Of a stretch of DNA of 64,000 nt, positions 11,934-21,669 are shown one piece after another. The position numbers were made by a program, and so were the translations under genes. Position 1 is the first letter of the stretch. Each line of letters opens with the position of its first letter. The stretch is taken from positions 94,132,862-94,196,861 of the forward strand of contig NC_065535.1 of NCBI RefSeq assembly GCF_932294415.1, given 5' to 3'. The notes beneath the pieces are model-generated. The model worked only from the letters and a program-made list of their open reading frames with translations, made no database searches and was not told where the DNA came from. The stretch comes from Quercus robur (taxonomy: Eukaryota; Streptophyta; Magnoliopsida; Fagales; Fagaceae).

Positions 11934-12640
11934 CTTTTAGGGTTGAGTTGACGGCAAAATCTGGTGATGGGCGGAGAACAAGCTTGGAGAGCAAATCTGG
12001 GCAGATGGAATAAATAGTACTGTAGTATTTATTTACGCTTCATTTGTTTCGAAATAAAATATTTTACACTGAAAACTACATCCATCAATGGCCTTCAAAA
12101 CAGTTTTAGCTGCAGCAGAATGCTATGGAAGTTAAAACATGATCATTCTAGACTACAGAAATATGAGAAAAGAGACAGTGTGTTGGTATAGTTCCACAGA
12201 TAACCATTCAACAACTTTAAACCCCCAAGAGTCAGAGAGAAAATTTTGTATATTTATTGACAAGAACCTATTCAAGACCCAAGAAAGCATTTCAACGAAC
12301 AGATTGTAGGCAATAACAAAACTCCACAATAGCATACAACTGGGATTTTGCATAGCTCAAAAGCAAGAGCAACACTCAATAACCAGCCAAACTACGAATA
12401 CCCAGTTGAGAAAAGTTGGTAAGAATTCAGATAATGTTCAAAATTTTACAAAGCAAAAGTGATAAGTGAGAGATAGTGACAAAAATTAAGCAAAGTAAAA
12501 TACTGACCTGTGACTCTGTGAGTGCTTGGAACAGAGAAAAGAGAGCCGAGAAAGCTGAAGATGACGCAGAGGAAGCCACAATCTCAAGCCTTACTTTTTG
12601 GTGAGAGAGAGGCTATTGAACGAGGCTGTTGAACGAGATG
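11934..12640 (-). promoter_or_regulatory. Possible 5' UTR exons and promoter of the F-box gene
   Basis: On the minus strand a donor (GAGTCACAG then GTCAGTATT) lies at 12508, and a second exon is suggested by CTGCCCAG/ATTTGC near 12000 and CCCTAAAAG/GTACTC at 11933. These blocks lack ATG-initiated frames, as expected for UTR. A possible last acceptor (GATTATAG/AGAGCC) lies just upstream of the F-box ATG. Upstream, 12640-12760 is CT-rich on this strand, like many plant leaders. No transcript evidence is available here, so these exons could belong to a non-coding RNA instead. Confidence 0.25.
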
Positions 12641-13382
12641 GGTCTCAGCGATGAGGGAGAGGGAAAAAAAAAATGAGAAGGAAAAAGGAAGGAAGAAGAT
12701 AAGCAGAGAGAGAGAGGGAGAGAGAGAAAGAAAGAAAAGAAAAAATATTTTTTTTTAATGAGAAAAGAGAGAGGGAAAATTTTAGCTACTTGGTAAATTT
12801 TAGCTATAGCATCGTTACTGTAGCATGTATTTTAACCATTCAATAACTTTACGGATGCAATATAGTTATCTAATACCACTATTACCAGTGCTCTAGCTTC
12901 CGTTAATCCAGCAACGTTAACCCCTGTTGAAATTCAAATTTTGATTTGGAAATTGGGCAGGTTCGATGAAGGTAAAAAAAAAGCTTTTCATTTTCAATCT
13001 TTATTTTTGGAGCTCTCTCTCTCATCACCACCACCACCACCACCACCACCGTTTGGCTGCCACTTCCTTCCATCTCAACGTTGGCAACATTTCTACACTT
13101 GTAAGGTGCCAATTTTGTTCCATTTTTTTTCCAAACTTCTCGTTTTTGTGGCCTTGTGTTCTTATTATTAGGGGCTGTGGCCTGTGGGTTCATGTCAGTG
13201 TGGTGCTAAAATCTGATTTTTTTTTTTTTTTTTATTTAATTGGTTAGGATTTGATATTTACAACAGTTATAATGATACAAGATGCTTGCATCCAACGGAA
13301 CAAAGAATAGGGGGCTAGTACTTTGCAACAATATCAGAATCTAGCTTATCAAAAAAATATATATATCAGAATCTAGTGTTAG

Positions 13383-13413
<31 letters not shown>

Positions 13414-13696
13414 CAAATATTTGTTCATTCGTTGGGTGTATCTCATTTTCACCTTTTAAGTCTTTCTTTTTTTTATAGGAAATTTGAAGTGGGTCATTGC
13501 CATAAGAATCATATTTCGTACTTTTGTCTTGCATTTTAGTTCATTTTTATATTTTAAAAATGAACAAAGTTGTAATTAATATTTGATTTTGATAGAAGCT
13601 AAAAAGAGAATTTTGAAGTTGATCTTTGTCCATATAAAGGAGTTATTTAGCATTGACCTCTAATTTAATAGGCAATTGTCCCCTTGATATACACAT

Positions 13697-14458
13697 TGTA
13701 GGGACTGAAATTGTATTGATCCCAAAATCGGATTGGGCTCAAACCTTAACGACCCAAATAATAAATTTGTAGAGCGTGAGTTGAAGAACTAGATTTATCC
13801 CAGAAGAAAAGCAATTAATCTTAACGATGTAAAATAATATGACACAGACAAGATTATCGAATTTGTCCTCGAAACCAACTAGGTTATTTTTTGTTCTATG
13901 GTTTTCTTTTTAGAAGTCTCTCGTATCTCCTTCTTGGCGCATTCTTCCAGGTTATATACTGCAACCTTCGTGTCATCCCTACCACACACGTGTATGCTAG
14001 ATTAGGGGGATTCCTCCCTGTCCCATCCAACACTTCCTGAAACCATCAACCAGTGGCTTGTAAGGCTGCTCGATCACTGTTCAGTTATCACTTCCACATT
14101 AATGCGGCCAGAGAGTTGGTTGAGAGACAATTAATGCGGAGGTCGCAGCCTTTGAAGATATTTGTCTGCCTTTTTATCCTTATCCCTGATCCAATGTCCC
14201 ACTCTCAGCTGTGACGTAGTCCCGAAGTAAGTTCGTGATGATAAGGTACTCAGATTCATCTCGGATACATGTTGCTGAGGATACTGTCATCCTCGGACAC
14301 TTGTTGGACCCATCTCACATTGCCTCTACTCCTCTCTTAGTTTTATTCTATTCATAGCCTTACTTGGGCCTCCTTGGATGGTCCAACATCCTCAGATAGG
14401 GTCATAGGCCCAGTTAATACCGCTTTCAACAATACTTCCTGAATAACTGGCCCCCACA
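13697..14458. mobile_element. Solo LTR, 762 bp, with 5-bp target duplication
   Basis: The insert starts TGTAGGGACTG and ends GGCCCCCACA, the TG...CA ends of a plant LTR. It is flanked by CACAT at 13692-13696 and 14459-14463. Copy 1 of the duplication has a single CACAT at the matching place (about 1456), which is a clean empty site. No internal retrotransposon domain, primer-binding site or second LTR follows, so it is a solo LTR left by recombination. Copia or gypsy origin cannot be told. Confidence 0.85.
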
Positions 14459-14954
14459 CACATTATTACTAAATGTCTCACAATTTTTTCAGTGGCATAG
14501 AAAATTGCTTTTTGAAAGGCTTCATAGAGTTTTGGTTTGTCTAAACTTGTGGCTTTGTATTCATGGAACTGAAATAAGTTAATGAAATTTCTTGTCCTAT
14601 ATCATGTCAAATAATTTTAAATTATTTCACTTTTCTCTTGTCATTTCGGTTTGTTTTGTGATTTTGATAGCACTGTGTGTTTAATTTGATGCATGAGGCT
14701 TCAGCATGTATGCAGCGTGGATGTGCGAGGCTTCAGCAAGCTAAGAATGATGATGTGGATTAACATCATCAATTTAGCATGGATGGCGTGAATATCTTGC
14801 AACAGAAACAGAAGATGCAAATGACTAGCAACATGGATAAAAGTATGAGCAATGGGTGGAGTGGTTCCTTTATCCAAGGGAGCTGTTAGTAGTTGATTAG
14901 AGTTAGAATTCAGCCAATAAATTCCTAGTTTTTAGGTAGAGCTATCAGATTGAG

Positions 14955-15156
14955 GAGAAATTATAAGATTCACATGGTGGACAAGTGATATGGTCCACCA
15001 TTCCACTAAAAAACTTTTACTTGTTTAAAATTGTTAGTTAAATAATTTTTTTAAACAAAAATTAATTACTGACTCAACAATTTTAAACAAGTGGAAGTTT
15101 TTTAGTGGAATAGTGGACAAATGACGTGGTCCACCAAAGGACTCTATAATTTCTCC
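14955..15156. mobile_element. MITE, 202 bp, nearly full-length hairpin
   Basis: The ends GAGAAATTATA and TATAATTTCTCC are inverted. The arms continue inward with GGTCCACCA, the TTCCACTAAAAAACTTTTACTTG block and its complement, and AACAATTTTAAACAAGTGG, so most of the element can fold. The flanks share ATTGAG (8 bases with one mismatch: AGATTGAG and ATATTGAG). Copy 1 has the sequence once without the insert. Confidence 0.85.
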
Positions 15157-15303
15157 ATATTGAGGTATGTTCAAATATATCTTATTATTGTAATTCGGTT
15201 GATAATCAACTTTATAACAAACACTTTGCTTGTTATAAACTTTATAAGTGTTTGTGGGGTGGAAGGCAAGTATCGGAGTTCAAGTCTCCAAGAGGGAGTT
15301 TCA

Positions 15304-15801
15304 TAGTGGTGGAGCCACATTGGGACCCAAGGGGGCCTTGGCCCCCCCCCCCCCAAATATTTGAAAAAATTAGTATATATATAGTAGAGTTATTTTAATA
15401 AAGAAATGCTATATTCACAATATTTTTACAATAAATCTTAAGTGGCAAGTTATTATTGGCTATTACGTGTGCGCAAAAAAGTTATTTAGTTGTGGATTAA
15501 AATTAGAACTAATAATAACTTACCGCTTAAGATTTATTGTGAAATGGTTGTAAAAATATTGTAGAGATAGCACTTAAATAATTTTCCTCCACTACATAAC
15601 CATGTGTGTGGTTAAAATACTTCCTGCAAAAGCAGTTGTGTAGCTGTGTAGGCTACTCTCACTTTCTCATATTTTTATTTGTTCTTAAAATATTAAAATA
15701 ATCAATGTATCATAACATCATAAATGTGTATGATTAAAATATATTATTTTTATCATTTTATTTATATATAAAATAATATAACATGTATTTGGTTGTAGTT
15801 A

Positions 15802-15838
<37 letters not shown>

Positions 15839-16125
15839 TTGAAATTTGAATGATTGTTTGTCTTTTATTTAAAAATCTTTAAATTATTAGTATTTTTTTA
15901 AATTTTAGTCATTATATTTAATGGGTGATAATTTAATTTGAAAAATCTAGATTCATGGACAAGTTTAGGAGTTGGTAATTTAGAAATAATACACTTTTGG
16001 GTTTTGATTATTAAATTGTGTGTACATTACTATTAGTATGGATATAATTAATATATACACAGAAATAATTAATTGTCTAATTTTATGTTTGCCCCCCCAA
16101 ATATAAATTCCTGACTCCGCCACTA
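15304..16125. mobile_element. hAT-like non-autonomous element, 822 bp
   Basis: The ends TAGTGGTGGAGCCAC and CTGACTCCGCCACTA are inverted repeats (12 of 15). They are flanked by 8-base direct repeats GAGTTTCA (15296-15303) and GAGCTCCA (16126-16133), six of eight matching, and copy 1 carries GAACTTCA once. C-rich runs lie just inside both ends. No transposase is encoded. A smaller palindromic MITE sits inside at about 15405-15569. Confidence 0.8.
15405..15569. mobile_element. MITE nested inside the hAT-like element
   Basis: The sequence ATGCTATATTCACAATATTTTT at the left is matched by the inverted AAAAATATTGTAGAGATAGCA at the right. The arms continue as ACAATAAATCTTAAG and CTTAAGATTTATTGT, then AAGTTATTATT and AATAATAACTT, around a loop of about 55 bases. 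It is a third nesting level: MITE in hAT in duplicated segment. Confidence 0.7.
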
Positions 16126-16541
16126 GAGCTCCACATACATATATACTTAGATTATGTTAAAGTTGAATTTCTATCTTATATAAAAATAAAAAAAAATAAA
16201 ATAAAATAAAACAATGAGACTTGAATAATAAAGTAGAAATATATTAATTCTAGAAATTCTCCTCTGGTTGGTTGTAGCTAGAAGCATTGGGGGTAGCTAA
16301 AATTTGTTTGGGGTTTGATGTAGACATTATATTGTCTTTGGTCTATGTATATCCTATTGGTTCTTTTGTATTCGATATTATTTTGGTTAAATGGCACTTA
16401 AATAAATCACATTTGTGAATTATGTCATTTATTTGGATTATTTTACAATCTATTTGAAGAAAAACTATTTATTTTATAAGTCATTCAAAATCTATTTTGA
16501 GTGTTCAATAAATCTTTTAATACTAAAGTATCATAAATTTT

Positions 16542-17566
16542 CTCAAAAGCAATCTAGTATGAAAGTGATAATTGGCCTTAATTCTACTAGTGAAAATAAA
16601 CACTCTTTTGCGTGAATTTGGAAATGCCTATCAAGTGTCTTGTTGAAACAATGGCAAGACTAAATAGCAATTTTGTTTACAAATTTAAAAATAATTTTTA
16701 AAAAAGTTCCACCAAATGTACCATTGCTTGATGAATTGCCCCTAATGTAGCTATGGTGCTCAACTGCTCATACATATTATATGACATTATGATTCCACAT
16801 GCAATTGGCCATCTTCATCTTGTGTAAAGGAATAAAGGCCTGTAGCACACTAACATCAACTCCTGTCCATATACTTAATTGAGAAGAGTTGTTAAGTTAA
16901 GCTCTTGGTGAATCAGAATTTTAGAAGTAGAGAAGAAGAATTAATTACTTCAAGGGTAACCAACATCCTGAATTCAGAGAGAAAGCGATAAGAACAATTT
17001 GGTTAATTTTCTAGATGCTTCTTATTATGTTGCTTATTAGTTTATATACAAAATTCCTTAATCCTTTTTCCCGCAAAATAGAAGGGGGAAGCAGTAATAT
17101 GCAATTAACAAGCATTTAAAATTAAAACCAAGACCATTTATATATGTTAACTGACCTTCCCGGTATTTGATATCCACTTAAATTAAATAAACGGTCAAGA
17201 TTAAAAACTATTAGATTTAATGGTCAAGATTTGGGCGATTACAATAGCCACTAAAAAAATATAAGATCTCATAAAATAACTCTTAAAATAATATATATAT
17301 ATATATATATATGTAAACTACTGAATGTCAAACAAACCCTAATTTTAAAAAACCCTAATTTTAAAAATATATAACATATTTGAGTGATACCCAAGTTTTA
17401 AAAATATATAAAGAACTGAAGGTAAGCCATGCCAAACCCTACGTTAAAAAAATTCCCATCTCGTTTATTTTTGCCGCCTTTTTACTCCAAAGCGGCGGAT
17501 CACCTTTCTCTCTCTCTCTCTTTCAAACACTCTCTCACACACACACGCACAGCTCGAGCTCAGTCC
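16542..17566. promoter_or_regulatory. Upstream region and leader of HISN1
   Basis: The distal part is A+T-rich with no gene seen. Near the gene, AAACCCTAA-type telo-box motifs occur at about 17335 and 17350, a TA run lies at 17291-17311, and a CT/CA-rich leader (17507-17550) precedes the chosen ATG. An ATG at 17429 is in frame with HISN1 and open, so the leader may be partly coding. Confidence 0.45.
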
Positions 17567-20500
17567 ATGTCGATGCTCCAGCCGTTTCTGTCAGGCTCAA
17601 CAACGCCTTCATTCCCCTTCAAACGCACCATTTTGGTGTGCTGCGCTCCGTCGCAGCAGTTCCACGTGGCGGTGGCGAACGGACCGGTGCTCGACGCTCG
17701 GGTCCCCGAGCGAACCGACATCCGCATCGGCCTACCTAGCAAAGGCCGCATGACCTCTGATACTTTAGATCTTCTCAAAGTACGCATTGCCTTTTTTCTT
17801 TTTCTTTTTTCTTTTCCTCTCTGTTTGGTTCCCGAGAAAATTGCATTGGATTGAATTTCTTATAACTTTTGTTGTTGTTGTTGTTTTTTTTTTTTTTTTT
17901 TTTTTGTGTGAAAAGGATTGTCAATTGTCGGTGAAGCAAGCGAATCCGCGACAATATGTTGCGCAAATTCCTGAGGTATGTGAAGGAATTTCGATCTTTT
18001 TCGTGAATTGTATTTGTTAAATATTTGCCATGATTTATTCAACATGGAATATATCGTAGCTAATATTTAACAGTATTTGTGAGAATTATGTATGATGTTA
18101 GCTCAGAATATAATGCTGCCCAATGCAGTAATAAGTAATATTGCTTGAATTAATTTGTATGAGTTGCTTGTAAAGCTAACAATGGAAAAAACATGTATAG
18201 GAAGCTTTTTTTTAAAAATTGTCGCCTATAATTCATAGGTCAATCGGTTATAGTGGCACTTCCTGGGTTCAAGCCCATTGGATGCTTGTGTGACTGACCA
18301 ATAATATAAATTGTTAATCCTAAATACGTTATGTAGCCAAATTTTTTAATACCCATGTGTTTTGCAGCTTGCCAATTTGGAAGTTTGGCTTCAGCGGCCA
18401 AAAGACATTGTCCGGAAACTGGCATCAGGAGATCTAGACCTTGGTATTGTGGGTTTAGATACAGTCAGTGAATATGGCCAGGTAAGCATTAAGTTATGAA
18501 CTGTTTCTGGTTCATTATTTAGAATGCCTATTAAGTTGAGTACTCAATGTTACTAACTGGAGTAATTCAAAATGGCCATAAGGTTAGGTACTCAAGCATG
18601 CTTTGTCACTTTCTTTTGTTCTCTGCTATGTGTAACTGTGTTTTTTCTGTGTTTCTAGCTGTGCTTCTGTAGTGCCTTTGTACTGATCTAATGTATTTCC
18701 TTGAAATGAAAATTTGCTCATTCATAAAAAAAGGGGGTGGGGGGGTTAGATACTCAAGCATGGCTTAGAACCCAGAGCAAAATTGTAAGATTTTTTTCAG
18801 GGAAGAATTTATCTCTTAAACACACACACATGCATCCCATGAACACTCCAGTTATGTTAAGCATTCCTCCCTTTGTCATTACCTCAATAGAAACTTGTGC
18901 ACGTAGTTTACACCTTGGAAAGTAGGCAGAGTGCTTCTGAGACCCTTCATATTGGGGGTTACAGACATATAAATGCAATTGCATCCTGTAATTGGCTGGT
19001 AGATGCTCTGCCATACTCATAGAGGTGGATTGTTAGTAAAGGGTCTGATACTTTTATCGAAGTGAAGAGTTGCAATTAGTGGCAGATCATGGACTCGTTA
19101 TGAAATTTAACTGGCAAAATTTCCTTGTTTCTTGTGTACACCCTTTGTACTAGGATAGTGCTTTATTTTGCTCCTTTTTTTTTTTTAATGAAATTCTATT
19201 GCTTATTAAAAAAAAAAAGAGTCCTTGTTTTCTTATCAAGGATTGCTACAAGGAAGTGCATTACCATTTAAAGTTCTTCATTTTTGTTCCTGCTGTCAGG
19301 GGAATGAGGAGCTCGTCCTTGTTCATGATGCACTTGACTATGGGAACTGCCGTTTATCCCTGGCTGTAAGTTGTTCTTGCAGATAGCCAACTGAAACTTA
19401 CTGCTTATCTCATAAATTTTACTGTTAATAATCTTGGTATATCCTTTGTCCTTTCAGATTCCCAAATATGGGATTTTTGAGAACATAAATTCTCTGGAAG
19501 AACTTGCACAAATGTCTCAATGGACGGCTGACAAGCCTCTGCGAGTCGCTACTGGATTCACCTACGTATGATCTGTGTTTCATTTTATTATATTTTGAAA
19601 AGTTCAGTTGTTTATAATTTTTGTAACATTTTCTTTTTTGGCCCTATCCTTCTGCACAGCTAGGTCCTAAATTTATGAAAGAAAATGGACTAAAGTATGT
19701 GACTTTTTCAACTGCTGATGGAGCACTGGAGGCAGCTCCTGTGGTGAGAAATGCATTCTTTCTCTATGATTTGCAGATTTCTTTCTTTCTTTTTGTTATT
19801 CTCTTTTTGCCCAATTTGAAACTAAATTGCTGATGTGCATTGAGATAGTTGATCTAGTCCCTTGTCATAGTTAAAATGGAAATTTTGTATTGGATAATGG
19901 TGTTATGTTATCAAGTGTAGCTGACTGCTTAATAAAGACATGCTATCTCCACATGAATTTTATATAGACTACTTGTCTTTTCTGTAAATTCAGATGGGCA
20001 TAGCTGATGCAATTTTGGACCTTGTGAGTAGTGGAACAACACTGAAAGAAAACAACTTGAAAGAAATTGAAGGGGGAATTGTGTTGGAAAGCCAGGTTAG
20101 CTATCTTGGACCTTGCCAAGCATCAGATTTTGTAGTTTCTTGAATGCTATTAAAAGAGGGACTTCAAGCAACTGCTTTTGTGACGGTTAATTTTGCATGT
20201 TGTCTTTATCACATCTTGTCTTGCAACATTCTTCAGGCTGTTCTTGTTGCAAGCCGGAGAGCATTGATCCAGAGGAAAGGTGCATTGGACATAACAAAAG
20301 AGATTCTTGAAAGATTGGAGGCGCATTTGAGGGCTGTTGGTCAGTTCACGGTATGTCATGTTCTTCTGCTGGGGCTGCATTTTATTTAAATTTGGTTTTA
20401 TGTTGCTCACACACTTTAACTGGCAGGTTACTGCAAACATGAGGGGAAGTAGTGCGGAGGAAGTGGCTGAGAGAATACTGGGTCAGCCATCATTATCTGG

Positions 20501-21669
20501 ACTGCAGGTGTGCCTTGGAATGAACTCAATCACTTTTCTTTTCCCAACTAAGTTTCCCACAATCTTTTTTTTATAAGTAATAAAAAAATTTAAAATGGAA
20601 AGGCTCTAGCCCTAGTACATTGGAAGTATAATGAGAGGCACAAAGAAATCTAAGAACACAAATTTAAAATAAAAAATAAAAACCTAAGGTCTAAATTTTC
20701 CTAAAGAAAGTAAGAAGCAAAGCCCTCAATCATTCCTGAATTACAGCAGCACTTCTAAATCCTTTATATTTGTGCAGGGACCTACTGTAAGTCCAGTTTT
20801 TTGTAAACGTGATGGGAAGGTAGCCTCAGATTACTTTGCCATAGTCGTATGTGTACCCAAAAAGGCACTATATAAGTCTGTACAACAACTGAGAGCGGTG
20901 AGCCATTTTATTATCTATATTTTTTTATAAGTCCATTTTATTATCTATATATAATATTAATTATTTGTAATGTTACGCATGCTGGTTTTCCCATCTCTCT
21001 TTACGATGTCACGTTGAAAATGTTAGTTCTTTGGCTCAGCTTTGGGTGTCATTCTGTGGCATGGATTGATATTTTCCTATTAGACTAGTGTTTAGCCTTT
21101 TGGATAAAAAGATGATACTAGAGTAGCTCTGTGAGGTATCTGCTCTTTTCTCTGATGGCTAATTTTACAGAATTAACTAGCTTTTGAAAGGTTCACCCTC
21201 CCCCCTAGGATCGATAAGATCTTTTAATGTATGGACAAGCTAGGTATTTCGTAAGAAACAAATGTCACCTTTACAATTGAAACCAGCTTGTTTTTAAAAA
21301 GGTTGGTTCAACTTGACCTGGTATGACATGTAGGTTTGTCCAGTTTATGTAGCACCAGTTACTGGGTTTTGAGTCTAAATATGTAGATTCTGAACTCATA
21401 AGAAATCTCTGTGCCCATCTTTTGTATTGAACTATATATTAAAAAACAAGGACACTATTTTCTGGCATCTCTCATCTCACTAGGGATTTTTGTATCTGGT
21501 TCCACATTGAATTGAGTTTCCCCTTCCAGAAATCCACCTGCAAACTTAATTTTTTGGATATTGACTGATGCAGGTTGGAGGCAGTGGCGTTCTTGTTTCT
21601 CCTTTGACCTACATTTTTGATGAAGAGACTCCAAGATGGCGCGAGCTTCTCAGAAAACTAGGACTTTAG
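17567..21669 (+). CDS. HISN1: ATP phosphoribosyltransferase, chloroplastic
   Basis: This enzyme joins ATP and phosphoribosyl diphosphate to give phosphoribosyl-ATP, the committed and histidine-inhibited first step of histidine synthesis in plastids. Eleven exons keep frame: 17567-17779, 17916-17975, 18368-18481, 19300-19365, 19458-19565, 19660-19743, 19994-20095, 20237-20350, 20427-20507, 20778-20897 and 21574-21669, giving 385 residues. Residues 1 to about 48 form a Ser/Arg-rich transit peptide. The HisG core starts at [12 protein letters not shown] (51-62) and includes [14 protein letters not shown] (115-128), VATGFTY and [11 protein letters not shown]. The last 100 residues are the C-terminal HisG regulatory domain, with [14 protein letters not shown]. 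The start was set at MSMLQPF because family members begin this way; an in-frame ATG at 17429 would add 46 residues. All introns are GT-AG. HISN1A and HISN1B paralogues cannot be separated here. Confidence 0.96.
17821..17841 (+). other. Intron-1 motif shared with the helicase gene
   Basis: The 21 bases CTGTTTGGTTCCCGAGAAAA plus T lie 42 bases after the exon 1 donor. The same motif, with one mismatch, is 24 bases after the exon 1 donor of the helicase gene (47177-47197). Confidence 0.7.
19134..19212 (+). mobile_element. 5'-truncated LINE tail in HISN1 intron 3
   Basis: The stretch from about ACACCCTTTGTACTAGG to AATGAAATTCTATTGCTTATT plus poly(A) resembles the 3' end of plant L1 elements. It is flanked by similar sequences, TTCCTTGTTTCTT on the left (about 19119) and GTCCTTGTTTTCTT on the right (about 19222), as expected for a target duplication. 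Confidence 0.5.
20555..20640 (-). mobile_element. Probable LINE tail, minus strand, in HISN1 intron 9
   Basis: The sequence TTTTTTTTATAAGTAATAAA read on the minus strand is the TTTATTACTTATAAAAAA 3' end seen in the L1 copies at 50220, 51085 and 56760. The 5' limit is not clear. Confidence 0.4.

Larger units (their letters stand above)
12878..16541. repeat. Copy 2 of the direct duplication, carrying three transposon insertions
   Basis: The segment is collinear with 585-2503. It is longer because of a solo LTR (13697-14458), a MITE (14955-15156) and a hAT-like element (15304-16125). Short frames shared with copy 1 lie at 14689-14763 and 14779-14889; the second keeps all 36 codons with at least one replacement (Ile to Met). 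The first keeps its stop codon but has lost the first ATG of copy 1. An A run near 13383-13412 is expanded to about 28 bases against 8 in copy 1. Confidence 0.85.

Noticed and set aside
12903-13247. His-rich and Pro-rich frames over the CAC repeat
   Set aside because: They are shadow translations of a trinucleotide repeat in a non-coding duplicated segment.
13697-14458. Considered as an exon-bearing gene insert because of its higher GC content
   Set aside because: No long frame, and TG...CA ends with a 5-bp duplication fit a solo LTR better.
18200-18310. Possible tRNA or SINE B-box (GGGTTCAAGCCC) in HISN1 intron 2
   Set aside because: No matching A-box, cloverleaf or poly(A) tail could be built around it.
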